Shown here in pieces: positions 16,017-25,575 of a DNA stretch of 51,383 nt (positions within the stretch are counted from its first letter, which is position 1; the number at the start of each line of letters is the position of its first letter). The translations under genes and the position numbers were made by a program. The stretch is from positions 1-51,383 of the forward strand of contig NZ_ATYT01000019.1 of assembly GCF_000427825.1 (NCBI RefSeq), written 5' to 3'. The DNA comes from Thermocrispum municipale DSM 44069. Lineage in GTDB: Bacteria; Actinomycetota; Actinomycetes; Mycobacteriales; Pseudonocardiaceae. A model generated the notes under the pieces. That model was not told where the DNA came from and made no database searches. It worked only from the letters and a program-made list of their open reading frames with translations.

Positions 16017-17579
16017 TCAGCGAGCCGATGTCGGCACGGAGTCCGCGTCCTCCACCGCCGTCTGAGGCTTGAGGTCCAGCGTCGTACGGAGCCTGATCGG
16101 CTTGAGCGCCAGCGCCGCGAGCACGCCGACGATCCCGACCGCCGCGGAGATCAGGAAGATGTGCGCGGTCGCGTCGCCGTACACGGTCATGACCACCTCG
16201 CGAACCTGCGGTGGCAATGCCTTCAGGTTCAGCGCGCTGGTACCCCCGGACCCGGACTGGGGCATGGCCCCGCCGAACGCGGCGTTCAGGTCGGCGGTCA
16301 CGCGGTTGGCCAGCACGGCACCCAGCACGGAAACACCGACGGTGCCGCCGAGTGAGCGGAAGAAGGTGATCGAGCCGGTGGCCGCACCTACGTCGGACAA
16401 CGGCACCGCGTTCTGCACCGCCAGCACCAGGTTCTGCATCGTCATGCCGACACCGATGCCGACGACCAGCATCGCGCCACCGACCTGCCACAGCGGCGTG
16501 GCGTGATCCATCAGGCCGAGGCCGAAGAAGCCGAGCACCAGGATCGTGGTGCCGGCGATCAGGTACGGCTTGATCTTCCCGACCCGGCTGATCAGGCGTC
16601 CGGAGATGGTCGACGAGACGAGGACGCCCGCCATCATCGGGATGGTGAGCAGACCGGCTTCCGTCGGCGAGTAGCCGCGGCCGACCTGGAAGTACTGCCC
16701 CAGGAACACCGCGCCACCGAACATCGCCATACCCACCGCGACGCTGGCGAGGATGGCCAGCGCCGGGGTACGGCTCGCCACGATGCGCAGCGGCACCACC
16801 GGCTCGGGCACGCGCGACTCCACCGCGATCGCCGCGCCCAGCAGCACCAGCGAGCCACCCACCATGGCACCGGTCTGCCACGACAGCCACGCGAACGAGT
16901 TGCCGACGAAAGACACCCAGATCAGCAGCAGGCTGACACCCGCGGCGATCAGCGTCGCGCCCAGGTAGTCGACCTTGGCGTCCTCCCGGCGCACGTGCGG
17001 AAGGTGCAGCGTCTTCTGCAGCACGATGAACGCGATGACGGCGATCGGCACGCCGACGAAGAAGCACCACCGCCAGCCCAGCCACGACACGTCGACGATC
17101 AATCCACCGAGCAGTGGCCCGCCGACCGTGGCCAGGGCCATGACACCACCCAGGTAGCCGTTGTACTTGCCACGCTCGCGCGGCGGGATGATGGCGGCGA
17201 TGACCACCTGAACCAACGACTGCAGCGCGCCGACGCCCAGCCCCTGGAACGCCCGCGCCGCGATCATCTCGCCGACGTTCTGGGAGAACCCGGCCAGCAG
17301 CGAACCGGTCACGAAGATCGTGATGCCGACCTGCAGCAACAGCTTCTTGTTGAACAGATCCGCCAGCTTGCCCCAGATCGGCGTGCTCGCGGTCATGGTC
17401 AGCAGCGTCGCGGTGACCACCCAGGTGTACTGGGTCTGGGTGCCGTTGAGTGAGCCGATGATGCGCGGAAGCGCGATGGACACCACCGTCGAGCTGATCA
17501 TCGCGACGAACAGGACGAGCAGCAGCCCGCTCAAGGACTCGAAAACCTGCCGTCGCCCCATCACCTCAGGTGATTCCAA
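16017..17579 (-). CDS. MFS drug exporter, DHA2 (EmrB/QacA) type
   Basis: About 520 residues with 14 predicted hydrophobic segments. It starts with the TM1 pattern LLLVLFVAMISSTVVSIALPRI, has the motif GKLADLFNKK in the first loop (motif A region) and AARAFQGLGVGALQSL, and RWCFFVGVPIAV in the middle, all typical of DHA2 exporters. I chose TTG 17577-17579 as start because a GGAAGGAG lies 6 bp upstream; the open frame extends to 17672 and an internal ATG exists at 17561. It is divergent from a TetR gene, which very likely represses it. Substrate unknown, presumably hydrophobic or cationic toxicants, by proton antiport. Confidence 0.9.
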   Translation of the reverse strand: MESPEVMGRRQVFESLSGLLLVLFVAMISSTVVSIALPRIIGSLNGTQTQYTWVVTATLLTMTASTPIWGKLADLFNKKLLLQVGITIFVTGSLLAGFSQNVGEMIAARAFQGLGVGALQSLVQVVIAAIIPPRERGKYNGYLGGVMALATVGGPLLGGLIVDVSWLGWRWCFFVGVPIAVIAFIVLQKTLHLPHVRREDAKVDYLGATLIAAGVSLLLIWVSFVGNSFAWLSWQTGAMVGGSLVLLGAAIAVESRVPEPVVPLRIVASRTPALAILASVAVGMAMFGGAVFLGQYFQVGRGYSPTEAGLLTIPMMAGVLVSSTISGRLISRVGKIKPYLIAGTTILVLGFFGLGLMDHATPLWQVGGAMLVVGIGVGMTMQNLVLAVQNAVPLSDVGAATGSITFFRSLGGTVGVSVLGAVLANRVTADLNAAFGGAMPQSGSGGTSALNLKALPPQVREVVMTVYGDATAHIFLISAAVGIVGVLAALALKPIRLRTTLDLKPQTAVEDADSVPTSAR

Positions 17580-17706
17580 CTCGCGCTCCTTCCGCGCTGA
17601 CTCCCATATGCTTCCGTCAGTGCATAACGCGAACGACCCCTCAATCGTTTCCCATTGGGCAAACTTTCTCAAAGTGAATTAAGCCATACCGCTAAGGTGT
17701 TGCCTC

Positions 17707-18285
17707 ATGACGAGTGCGGAGTCCTTGCGCGACCGGAAGAAGGCCGCGACCCGGCAAGCGCTGCACGAGGTCGCGCTGCGGCACGCCCTGCGCGAGGGCT
17801 TGGACAACGTCACCGTCGAACGGATCGCGGACGAGGTCGGTGTCTCCCGGCGCACGTTCTCCAACTACTTCGCGAACAAGGAGGACGCGATCCTCCACGG
17901 CGAGCGGGAGCGCACGCGCAAGCTGCTGGACCTGCTCCGCAGCCGACCCGCCGACGAGGACCCCTGGCTCGCGCTGTGGCGCAGTGCGAGGGAGCTGAAC
18001 AAGGACATGGAGCCGGACCTGGCCGGCGTCGAGCAGTTCCGGCTGCTGATGCGGCACCCCTCGCTGATGGCCAAACAGGCAGCAGATCACGCCGCGCTGG
18101 CCCGGGAGCTCGCGACGGTGCTGCAGGAGCGTGACCCGGAGCTCGATCACGAGGTGGCGCGGCTGACCGCGACGGTGTTCATGACCGTTCTGCGCACCGC
18201 GGGCACGTTGTGGTTCGAGCAAGGCGGCAAGGAGCCGATCATGAAGGTCGTGGAACGCGCACTGAGCCGGGTTCGCATCGGCTGA
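17707..18285 (+). CDS. TetR-family transcriptional regulator
   Basis: 192 residues. The N-terminal HTH domain (about 10-60) contains VTVERIADEVGVSRRTFSNYFANKEDAI, the TetR signature; the C-terminal ligand-binding region is helical and not recognisable by motif. It is divergently transcribed from the adjacent DHA2 exporter with a ~125-bp shared control region, so it is most likely its drug-responsive repressor. The downstream archease gene converges on it, with three bases between the stops. Confidence 0.9.
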   Translation: MTSAESLRDRKKAATRQALHEVALRHALREGLDNVTVERIADEVGVSRRTFSNYFANKEDAILHGERERTRKLLDLLRSRPADEDPWLALWRSARELNKDMEPDLAGVEQFRLLMRHPSLMAKQAADHAALARELATVLQERDPELDHEVARLTATVFMTVLRTAGTLWFEQGGKEPIMKVVERALSRVRIG

Positions 18286-18288
18286 CGT

Positions 18289-18708
18289 TCACACGTCGAC
18301 GATCGCCGAGGCGTTCCACCGCCCCTCGGCGTGCTCCATCCGTAGCTCGCTCAAGGCCACCGCCTTGGGCGCCGAGCCGATGATCTCCACGTCGGCCAGG
18401 TCCACTACCGGCATGGCGACTCGCAGCACCGGTGCATCGATCTCCACGGTCAGTCCGACGGCCACCGCGTCCTCGGTGTCCACCAGGTAGATGACCTGGT
18501 CGAGCACGGCGATCAGCCGGTCCTCGTCGGTGTCCGCGGCGAGTTCCGCGGTCACCGTGCGGCCGGCCGAGGCGTCTTTGACGTCGGCGAAGCACTCCAC
18601 GAGCGCGGCCACCGCCTCGGCTAGACATTCCTCCTGGGTGGGCGCCCACGCCTCGATCCGGACGTCGGCCGTGTGCGGAACGGCGTGGTGTCCACGATCA
18701 GTCGTCAT
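18289..18708 (-). CDS. Archease
   Basis: 139 residues. The N-terminus has the archease signature [11 protein letters not shown] with the conserved Asp, followed by [15 protein letters not shown]; the C-terminus ends in [22 protein letters not shown], with the metal-binding acidic residues expected there. Archease activates the RNA ligase RtcB by promoting its guanylylation. The ATG overlaps the rtcB stop (ATGA), so the two are translationally coupled, which supports the functional link. Confidence 0.9.
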   Translation of the reverse strand: MTTDRGHHAVPHTADVRIEAWAPTQEECLAEAVAALVECFADVKDASAGRTVTAELAADTDEDRLIAVLDQVIYLVDTEDAVAVGLTVEIDAPVLRVAMPVVDLADVEIIGSAPKAVALSELRMEHAEGRWNASAIVDV

Positions 18709-20126
18709 CCCTTCACCACACCCAACGGCACCAGTTTGGCGACGATGCGGCACAAGCCCGCTCGCTCCGCGACCGAGACGACCTCGGACACGTCCTTGTA
18801 GGCCGCCGGGGCTTCCTCTGCCAGACCACGACGGGAGGCGCCACGCACCGCGATGCCGTGTTGCCGTTCGAGCTCGTCGACGAGCTTGGTGACGTTGACC
18901 TTCTTCGCCGCCTGGGTGCGGCTGAGCACGCGCCCAGCGCCGTGACACGTCGAGTAGAACGCGCCACCACCCGGCACCCCGGCCAACACGTACGACCCGG
19001 TGCCCATCGACCCGGGGATGAGGACGGGCTGCCCTGCCTCGCTCAGGTCGGCGGGCAGGTCCGGATGCCCGGGCGGCAATGCGCGGGTGGCGCCCTTGCG
19101 GTGCACGCACAGCTCCCGGGCGACGCCGTCGACCTCGTGCCGTTCCACCTTGGCCAGGTTGTGCGAGATGTCGTAGACGAGTTCGAGGTCGCGGCCGGTG
19201 ATCTTGCCGAACACATCGGCCGCTGCGAGCCCGAGCAGGTGCCGGTTCGCCCGCGCGTAGTTGGCCGCCGCCGCCATGGCCCCCAGGTAGGCGCGACCTT
19301 CCGGCGAGTCGACCGGGACGCAGGCCAACTGCCGGTCGGGCACCGTGATCCCGTGCTCGGGCATCGCCCGCTCCATGCCGCGCACATGGTCGGTGCAGAC
19401 CTGGTGACCGAGGCCGCGCGACCCGCAGTGGATCATCACGCACACCTGACCTTCGCGCAGCCCGAACGCCGCGGCGATCTTGTCGTCGTGGACCTGCTCG
19501 ACGGCCTGCACCTCGAGGAAGTGGTTGCCGGAGCCCAGACTGCCCAGCTGCGCCAAGCCGCGCTCGACCGCACGATCACTTACCTGGCCGGGGTCGGCGT
19601 CGGCGACTGCGCCGAACTCCTCGCAGCGGTCCAGGTCGCGCTGCGTGCCCCTGCCCTGTTCGACGACATACCGGGCACCACCGGTCAGCACGCGGTCCAG
19701 CTCGCGCCGCGTCGACATCGGCCAGATCGCGCCCTTGCCCGCGCCTCGCGGGGTCACGCGGGCCAAGCCGTCCATGATCTTGTCGCGAACCGAGGTGAAC
19801 TCCTCGCGGCTCAGGTCGGCCGCAAGCAACCTGACGCCGCACGAGATGTCGAAGCCCACCCCGCCCGGTGAGACCACTCCCCCGTCGCGCACGTCGGTCG
19901 CAGCGACCCCGCCGATGGGGAACCCGTAGCCCCAGTGGATGTCCGGCATCGCGTAGGAGGCACCGACGATCCCCGGCAGGGCCGCCACGTTGGCCACCTG
20001 CTGCAGCGACTGGTCACCGGCGGCCTCCGGCAGCAACGCCTCGGACGCGAACACGACACCGGGCACGCGCATGTCGCCGGAGGGGTCGATCCGGAATCGG
20101 TAAGGCGTCTCCTCGATCAGCTTCAC
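18705..20126 (-). CDS. rtcB: RNA-splicing ligase RtcB
   Basis: 473 residues from GTG 20126, with the manganese-binding and catalytic signatures of Rtc[33 protein letters not shown], and [14 protein letters not shown] containing the histidine that carries GMP. It joins 2',3'-cyclic phosphate or 3'-phosphate RNA ends to 5'-OH ends using GTP and acts in RNA repair. The longer open frame upstream of 20126 lacks family similarity. The gene is followed by archease. Bacterial RtcB is often stress-controlled by RtcR, but no RtcR gene is seen here. Confidence 0.95.
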   Translation of the reverse strand: MKLIEETPYRFRIDPSGDMRVPGVVFASEALLPEAAGDQSLQQVANVAALPGIVGASYAMPDIHWGYGFPIGGVAATDVRDGGVVSPGGVGFDISCGVRLLAADLSREEFTSVRDKIMDGLARVTPRGAGKGAIWPMSTRRELDRVLTGGARYVVEQGRGTQRDLDRCEEFGAVADADPGQVSDRAVERGLAQLGSLGSGNHFLEVQAVEQVHDDKIAAAFGLREGQVCVMIHCGSRGLGHQVCTDHVRGMERAMPEHGITVPDRQLACVPVDSPEGRAYLGAMAAAANYARANRHLLGLAAADVFGKITGRDLELVYDISHNLAKVERHEVDGVARELCVHRKGATRALPPGHPDLPADLSEAGQPVLIPGSMGTGSYVLAGVPGGGAFYSTCHGAGRVLSRTQAAKKVNVTKLVDELERQHGIAVRGASRRGLAEEAPAAYKDVSEVVSVAERAGLCRIVAKLVPLGVVKG

Positions 20127-20200
20127 CGTGCACACTCCGCCGCGGATACGGGATGTTTCAGGCCGGTCAGCTCCCACGTTAGCGACCGTGTGGGATCTGC

Positions 20201-20875
20201 TCAGCCGGCGCGCTCGACCTCGGCGAACAGGCCGCGTGGGCCCTTCAACGCGTTCAGCGCGGCCAGGATGTGGGCACGGGTGATCGACTCCGCCCAGTCG
20301 GCGTCGCCCGCCTGGAGCGCGTCGATGATCGTGTGATGCTCCTGGCACGTCGCGATCACCTGCCGCGGAGTGAACGCGGTGAAGACGCGGTGCAGCAGTG
20401 GGATGTGCACGACGGTGGTGAGGGCCTCGACGAGCCGGTGACTGCCCGCCGCCGAGCGGACGAGTTCGTGGAACTCGATGTTGAGCTCGGCGATGCGCTC
20501 GTGGTCGAGCGGCTGCACCCGGGCCAGCTCCGACATCTCGTCGGCCAGCGTGCGCAACCGGGCCAGGTCGACTTCGTCGGAGCGTTCAGCGGCGAGCCGG
20601 GCCGCCCATGCCTCGAGGTTGGCGCGCATCCGGTAGGTGTCCTCGAGATCGCGCTGGCTCCACCGGCGCACCTCGACGCCCCGCCGACCGCGCGGCTCGA
20701 TCAGCCCGTCGGCGCGCAGGCGCTGGATGGCTTGGCTGACGGGGGTGCGCGAGACCCCGAAGTCCGCGGCGATCTGCACTTCGCGCAGCGCCGTACCGGG
20801 CGGAAGCTGCCATGTCATGATCCGTCGGCGCAGCTCCCGGTAGACCCGCTCCGCGGACGGGTACGTCTCGCTCAC
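20201..20875 (-). CDS. GntR-family (FadR/FCD type) regulator of the downstream catabolic operon
   Basis: 224 residues. The N-terminal winged helix ([43 protein letters not shown] in outline, residues ~10-65) is typical GntR. Residues ~80-210 form the helical FCD ligand-binding domain, with LNIEFHELV and the later His residues that bind metal in this class. It is divergent from the aldehyde dehydrogenase operon, and two identical 14-bp palindromes of the GntR type lie in between, so autoregulation and control of the operon are likely. The inducer is presumably a carboxylic acid intermediate of the pathway. Confidence 0.92.
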   Translation of the reverse strand: MSETYPSAERVYRELRRRIMTWQLPPGTALREVQIAADFGVSRTPVSQAIQRLRADGLIEPRGRRGVEVRRWSQRDLEDTYRMRANLEAWAARLAAERSDEVDLARLRTLADEMSELARVQPLDHERIAELNIEFHELVRSAAGSHRLVEALTTVVHIPLLHRVFTAFTPRQVIATCQEHHTIIDALQAGDADWAESITRAHILAALNALKGPRGLFAEVERAG

Positions 20876-20963
20876 CGAGGCCTCCTCACCGTCGTCCAGC
20901 CGACGTCACATTAAGCCACAGCCACTCTGCCCTCGCTCGCCGTCCCCGGCGCGCTGCACGCAG

Positions 20964-20977
20964 TATTGCATGCAATA
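20964..20977. promoter_or_regulatory. GntR operator copy 1 (TATTGCATGCAATA)
   Basis: A perfect 14-bp palindrome located about 90 bp upstream of the GntR start and just upstream of the -35 box of the catabolic operon. An identical copy lies 53 bp downstream, centre to centre. Confidence 0.82.
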
Positions 20978-20990
20978 ACTCGGATTTCAG

Positions 20991-21020
20991 TTGACTTTGG
21001 CGCCCATTGGGCGGCATATT
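20991..21020 (+). promoter_or_regulatory. Promoter of the aldehyde dehydrogenase operon
   Basis: TTGACT at 20991-20996 and CATATT at 21015-21020, separated by 18 bp, form a sigma-70-like promoter. The second GntR operator (21017-21030) overlaps the -10 box, and the first lies just upstream of the -35 box, so binding of the repressor at the second site should block initiation. Confidence 0.6.
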
Positions 21021-21030
21021 GCATGCAATA
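21017..21030. promoter_or_regulatory. GntR operator copy 2 (TATTGCATGCAATA)
   Basis: The second perfect copy of the 14-bp palindrome, overlapping the probable -10 element of the catabolic operon. Spacing to copy 1 is 53 bp, close to five helical turns, which would allow two repressor dimers to bind the same DNA face. Confidence 0.82.
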
Positions 21031-21054
21031 GCGGGTACGACGATGAGGACACCG

Positions 21055-22539
21055 ATGCCGGACAGCACAACGCCGCCAACCCTTCCCGACGCCTCGATGC
21101 TCCGCCCCGGAGCCGGGCCGTTGCCGCTGGTCGTGGCCGGTCGGCCGACGACCGCCGGGCAGATCGTCGAGGTGCCGTCTCCGGCGTCACCGAACGGTGG
21201 CCGCTCCGCCGTCCACGCGGACGCGCGCATCGTGGCGAACGCCGCGGCAGCGGCGGAGAGTGCATGCAAAACCTGTGCCGCGCTCTCGCGTCGAGCACGC
21301 GCGCAGATTCTTCGCGGCGCGGCCGGCTACCTCGGCGAGCATGCCGACGATCTCGCCGTCTCGCTGACGCTCGAGGTCGGGAAATCGCTGCGGGACAGCC
21401 GCGGCGAGGTGCAACGCTGCATCGCCACGCTGGAAGCCGCGGCCGACGCCGTCGCCGAACTCGGCGGGCGGGAGATCCCCGTCGACGCAGTCCCCGTCGG
21501 GGCAGGGCGACTGGCGTTCACCGTGTGGGAGCCGGTGGGAGTGGTCGCCGCGATCACCGGTTTCAACTTCCCGCTCCTGCTTGCCGTGCACAAGATCGCC
21601 GCCGCCGTCGGGGCAGGCTGCCCGGTCCTGCTCAAGCCGAGCGAGCGCACCCCGTTCACGTCGGTCGTGCTCGCCGACGCCGTGGTGTCCAACGGCTGGC
21701 CTGCGGAAGCCATCAGCGTCCTCAACGGTGGACCCGACGTCGCCGTCGCGCTGTGCGAGGACCCGCTGGTTCGCCTGGTGAGCTTCACCGGCAGCTCCGC
21801 GATCGGCGCGAAGATCGCCGAGCGCGCCGGCCGCCACCTCAAGCGCGTCGTGTTGGAGCTCGGTTCGAACGCGGCGACCATCGTCGAGCCGGACGCGGAT
21901 CTGGAGCTGGCCGCCCGTACCTGCGCCACAGGAGGTATGGCAGCCACCGGTCAGTCGTGCATCTCCGTGCAGCGGGTGCTCGCCCAGTCCTCGATCGCGG
22001 CCGACCTCGCTCAGCGGATCGGTGCCGAGGTCGCCGCGCTGCCCACCGGCGATCCGCTCGATCCCGAGACCGTCGTCGGCACGCTGGTCGCGCCGACAGA
22101 GCTTCGCCGGGTCGCCGACCTCGTCCAGGACGCCACGGCGCACGGCGCGGAGGTCGTGACGGGCGGGGTGGTCGACGGCGAGCTCCGGCCGACCGTGCTG
22201 CTCGGTGTCCGCGAGCCTGCCCGCCTCTGCCACGAGGAAGCTTTCGGTCCCGTCGTCGCCGTCATGCCCTACGACGACCTGGACGAAGCGATCGCGCTCG
22301 CCAACTCCACCCCCTACGGGCTGATGACCGGGGTGTTCACCGCGTCGATCGACACCGCGTTGCGCGTGGCGCGCGGTGTGGAGAGCGGCGGCGTGCACAT
22401 CAACGACTCGTCCAACTTCCGCGCCGACAACATGCCCTACGGCGGTGTGAAGGCCAGCGGACTCGGCAAGGAAGGCCCCGCATCCGCCATGCGCGAGATG
22501 TCCGTGGAGAAGGTCATCACCGTCCGCCTGCCCGCATGA
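21055..22539 (+). CDS. NAD(P)-dependent aldehyde dehydrogenase
   Basis: About 494 residues from ATG 21055 (GAGGAC 5 bp upstream; ATG 21043 is an alternative). It has the ALDH cofactor region with GFNFPLLLAVHKIAAA and LLKPSERTPF, the general base Glu in LELGSNAATIV and the nucleophile Cys in ATGQSCISVQR, and the C-terminal EEAFGPVVAV. The ELGSNA form, instead of the common ELGGK, occurs in a subgroup that handles small polar aldehydes; I take that only as a hint. It is the first gene of the GntR-controlled operon and probably oxidises the aldehyde produced by the downstream GMC oxidoreductase to an acid. Confidence 0.93.
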   Translation: MPDSTTPPTLPDASMLRPGAGPLPLVVAGRPTTAGQIVEVPSPASPNGGRSAVHADARIVANAAAAAESACKTCAALSRRARAQILRGAAGYLGEHADDLAVSLTLEVGKSLRDSRGEVQRCIATLEAAADAVAELGGREIPVDAVPVGAGRLAFTVWEPVGVVAAITGFNFPLLLAVHKIAAAVGAGCPVLLKPSERTPFTSVVLADAVVSNGWPAEAISVLNGGPDVAVALCEDPLVRLVSFTGSSAIGAKIAERAGRHLKRVVLELGSNAATIVEPDADLELAARTCATGGMAATGQSCISVQRVLAQSSIAADLAQRIGAEVAALPTGDPLDPETVVGTLVAPTELRRVADLVQDATAHGAEVVTGGVVDGELRPTVLLGVREPARLCHEEAFGPVVAVMPYDDLDEAIALANSTPYGLMTGVFTASIDTALRVARGVESGGVHINDSSNFRADNMPYGGVKASGLGKEGPASAMREMSVEKVITVRLPA

Positions 22540-22559
22540 CGACCCCGAGGTAGGAACAG

Positions 22560-24194
22560 ATGAGCAGCGACCAGACCGACGTGGTGATCGTCGGCGCAGG
22601 CCTCGCCGGAGGCGTCACCGCGGCCAGACTGACCGCGGCCGGGCTTCGCGTGGTGTGCCTGGAACAGGGTGACTGGCCCGACTACGACAAGGCCCGCGCC
22701 GACTTCCCCGACTTCGAAATCACCGCCGACCGCTACTGGGCTCGCGACCCGAACGTCCGCCGGGCACCGGCCGACTACCCGGTCGACGACAGCACGTCGG
22801 ACATCTCCGCGCTGATGTGGAACGGCGTGGGCGGTGGCACGGTGCTGTACTCGGCGAAATGGCACCGGATGACGCCGAGCGACTTTCGCGTGCGCAGCCA
22901 CGACGGCGTCGCCGACGACTGGCCGCTGAGCTACGAAGACCTCGAGCCCTACTACGTCGAGGCCGAGCGACAGTTCGGGGTGTCCGGGCTGGCAGGCGAT
23001 CCGGCGTATCCGGCAGGCGAGGGGCCGCCGAACCCGCCCGTGCCCATCCGGGCATCCGGCAGGCGAATGGCCAAGGCGCTCAACGAGCTCGGCTGGCACT
23101 GGTGGCCGGGCACCAACGCGATCTCCACCCGTCACTACCGCATGCTCAACCCGTGCCGGCAGCACGCCGCCTGCATGCAGGGCTGCCCGGAGCGCGCCAA
23201 AGCGTCCACCGACATCACCCACTGGCCGGCGGCGATCGAGCGCGGTGCCGACCTGCGCACGGGCGCCCGCGTCACGCGCGTGCTCGTCCGCGGCGACCGG
23301 GCCACCGGCGTGGAGTACCTGGACCGGCGCGGCGCGCTGCACAAGGTGGAAGCGCGCGCGGTGATCATGTGCGCCAACGGAATCGGCACCCCACGCCTCC
23401 TGCTGATGTCCGCCACCGCCGAGCACCCCGACGGGTTGGCGAACTCGTCGGGACTGCTGGGCAAGCGGCTGATGATGCACCCGTTCGGCTCGGTCGCCGG
23501 CATCTTCGACGAGGACCTGGCCACCCACTCGGGCTCGTGGGGTCAGCAGATCCAGTCGATGCACTTCTACGAGTCCGACCCGTCCCGTGGCTTCGTCCGG
23601 GGTGCGAAATGGGGGCTGCAACCCACCGGCGGGCCGCTCGGGCTCACCCGTTCGTATCCCTGGGCCCAGTCGCGCGAGCCGATGTGGTTCGAGCACTTCC
23701 ACCACACGCTGGCACGCCGGTTCGGCCACGCGCCCATGTGGAGCCTCGTTGCCGAAGACCTGCCGGACGAGCGGAACACCGTCACGCTGTCGTCCGAGCA
23801 CGTCGACTCCGACGGCTTGCCCGGGGCCAAGCTCAGCTACACCGTCGACGAGAACAGCAAGCGGCTGATGGAGTTCCACCTGGCGCGCGCGGTGGAGTCG
23901 TTCGAGGCCGCCGGTGCGCGCGAAACGGTCGTCGGCCCCCACGTGCGGTCCAGTGGCTGGCACCTCATGGGGACGGCGGTGATGGGCACCGATCCCGCGC
24001 GCTCGGTCACCGACCGGTTCGGGCGGACGCACGACATCCCCAACTTGTTCATCTTCGACTCGAGCACCTGGGTCACCTCCGGTGGTGTCAACCCGGCCGC
24101 GACCCAGGCAGCACTCGCGCTCTGGTTCAGCGACGCCTTGCTCCGGCACGGACAACTGTCCCGCACCGACATGCGCTCAGGAGTCACCGCATGA
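22560..24194 (+). CDS. GMC-family FAD-dependent oxidoreductase
   Basis: 544 residues. FAD-binding GxGxxG (VGAGLAGG, residues 11-18) follows the first beta strand, with an acidic E at its end (VCLEQGDW). GTVLYSAKWHRM and the C-terminal block GWHLMGTAVMGTDP ... SGGVNPAATQAALALW hold the conserved active-site His and Asn of the family. The cysteine-containing segment NPCRQHAACMQGCPERAK resembles sequences in the gluconate/sorbitol dehydrogenase group, which pass electrons to the membrane. No signal peptide is seen. The next gene encodes a gluconate-dehydrogenase-subunit-3-like partner, supporting an alcohol dehydrogenase complex. Confidence 0.92.
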   Translation: MSSDQTDVVIVGAGLAGGVTAARLTAAGLRVVCLEQGDWPDYDKARADFPDFEITADRYWARDPNVRRAPADYPVDDSTSDISALMWNGVGGGTVLYSAKWHRMTPSDFRVRSHDGVADDWPLSYEDLEPYYVEAERQFGVSGLAGDPAYPAGEGPPNPPVPIRASGRRMAKALNELGWHWWPGTNAISTRHYRMLNPCRQHAACMQGCPERAKASTDITHWPAAIERGADLRTGARVTRVLVRGDRATGVEYLDRRGALHKVEARAVIMCANGIGTPRLLLMSATAEHPDGLANSSGLLGKRLMMHPFGSVAGIFDEDLATHSGSWGQQIQSMHFYESDPSRGFVRGAKWGLQPTGGPLGLTRSYPWAQSREPMWFEHFHHTLARRFGHAPMWSLVAEDLPDERNTVTLSSEHVDSDGLPGAKLSYTVDENSKRLMEFHLARAVESFEAAGARETVVGPHVRSSGWHLMGTAVMGTDPARSVTDRFGRTHDIPNLFIFDSSTWVTSGGVNPAATQAALALWFSDALLRHGQLSRTDMRSGVTA

Positions 24195-24661
24195 CCGACG
24201 CACCCAGCGGCCTCGACCAATCGATGTTGACCGACGACGAACGCGAGGCCGTCTACCTCCTCGGTGAGACCCTCATCCCCGAAGGCTCATCCGGACCGTC
24301 GGCGGACCAGGCCGCGGTCGCGACTCGGTTCATCGACGAGTTCTTCGCCGTTCGCCCCGACTTGCACGCGGGCTTTCGTGCTCTGCTGGCCGAGGCGAAC
24401 CTGGACCACCCCAGGCAGTGGTGTGAGCGGCTGGAACGTGAGCGCCCCGAGGACTTCTCGCGGCTGACGTTCGTGATCGCCGGCGCGTACCTGCTCAGCC
24501 CGAAGGCACGGAGCTGGCTCAACTACGCCGGACAGGTGGGCGAACCGCAGGACGGTTCACCGCAGCCCGAGTACGCACCCGGCGGCCTGCTCGACCCGGT
24601 TCGCGCCCGTGGTCCGATCTATCGGCCCACCGACTGGAGACCCGCGGGAGGAGCGGCATGA
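24191..24661 (+). CDS. Gluconate 2-dehydrogenase subunit 3-like protein
   Basis: 156 residues, overlapping the GMC gene by ATGA. It has features of the small subunit of membrane gluconate/sorbitol dehydrogenases: LLGETLIPEG near the N-terminus, a FIDEFFAVRPDLHAGFRALL helix and ARSWLNYAG. Unlike many homologues it has no Tat signal at the N-terminus, so the complex may be cytoplasmic or anchored otherwise. No cytochrome c subunit gene is adjacent. It is probably needed for stability of, or electron transfer from, the GMC subunit. Confidence 0.8.
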   Translation: MTDAPSGLDQSMLTDDEREAVYLLGETLIPEGSSGPSADQAAVATRFIDEFFAVRPDLHAGFRALLAEANLDHPRQWCERLERERPEDFSRLTFVIAGAYLLSPKARSWLNYAGQVGEPQDGSPQPEYAPGGLLDPVRARGPIYRPTDWRPAGGAA

Positions 24662-25575
24662 GCGTGGAACTTGTCGAGGTCGGCCCGCGGGACGGCCTGC
24701 AGAACGAGGCGCGCACGCTCGACATCGACACCCGCGCCGAGCTGATCCGCCGTCTCGTCGACCTTGGTCTGCGGCGGCTGGAGGCGGTCAGTTTCGTTCG
24801 CCCGGACCGGGTGCCGCAGATGGCCGGCGCGGAAGAGGTCCTGGCGCAGCTGCCGGTCCGGGACGACGTCACCTACATCGGCCTCGTGCTGAATGCTCGA
24901 GGGGCCGAGCGTGCGGCGGCGACCGCGTGCTCGGAAATCAACATCGTCGTGCCGGTGACGGACGAGTTCTGCGCGCGAAACCAGAACACCACGGTGGACG
25001 GCATGCTCCAGCACGCCGCATCCGCCTCGGCCGTCGGTCGTGACGCCGGTATGAGCGTGTCGGTCACCCTGGCCGTGGCGTTCGGGTGCCCGTTCGCCGG
25101 CGACGTGCCGCTGTCGCGCGTCCGGGACGTCTACGACCGGGTGGCTGACCTCGGGATCGACGAGATCGCGTTCGCCGACACGATCGGCGTCGGTGTCCCC
25201 GGCCAGGTGTCACGCATGGCCGAGCTCGTCCGCCGCGACAGCCGGGTGCCCCGGATCCGCTTCCACTTCCACAACACGCGCAACACGGGGTACGCCAACG
25301 CTGCCGTGGCCAGTTCACTCGATGGCCTCGGGACGATCGCGCTCGACGCCTCGATCGGCGGATTCGGTGGTTGCCCGTTCGCTCCGGCCGCGACCGGCAA
25401 CATCGCGACGGAGGACCTCACGTATCTCCTGCAGCGCGACGGCGTCGACATCGGGACGCGCCTGGAGATTCCCGCGATGACGCGGGTCGCCACCTGGCTT
25501 GCCGACGAGTTGGACAGCCCGGTGCAGGGTTTGCTTGCCCGGGCCGGTGACTTCCCCGGAGGCAGTTTGCGATGA
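24658..25575 (+). CDS. Hydroxymethylglutaryl-CoA lyase family protein
   Basis: 305 residues forming one DRE-TIM-type barrel. Arg11-Asp12 in GPRDGLQNE, the metal ligands in RFHFHNTRNTG (His203, His205), and the catalytic loop GGFGGCPFAPAATGN with Cys239 agree with HMG-CoA lyase, which splits HMG-CoA to acetoacetate and acetyl-CoA. Related lyases act on other 3-hydroxy-3-methyl-acyl-CoAs. It overlaps the neighbouring genes on both sides by ATGA. None of the leucine-catabolism genes usually found beside an HMG-CoA lyase gene is present, so another route to an HMG-like CoA ester is likely. Confidence 0.92.
   Translation: MSVELVEVGPRDGLQNEARTLDIDTRAELIRRLVDLGLRRLEAVSFVRPDRVPQMAGAEEVLAQLPVRDDVTYIGLVLNARGAERAAATACSEINIVVPVTDEFCARNQNTTVDGMLQHAASASAVGRDAGMSVSVTLAVAFGCPFAGDVPLSRVRDVYDRVADLGIDEIAFADTIGVGVPGQVSRMAELVRRDSRVPRIRFHFHNTRNTGYANAAVASSLDGLGTIALDASIGGFGGCPFAPAATGNIATEDLTYLLQRDGVDIGTRLEIPAMTRVATWLADELDSPVQGLLARAGDFPGGSLR

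Noticed and set aside
22437-24155. 572-codon minus-strand open frame
   Set aside because: Shadow of the GMC oxidoreductase gene, which has clear FAD-binding and active-site motifs on the plus strand.
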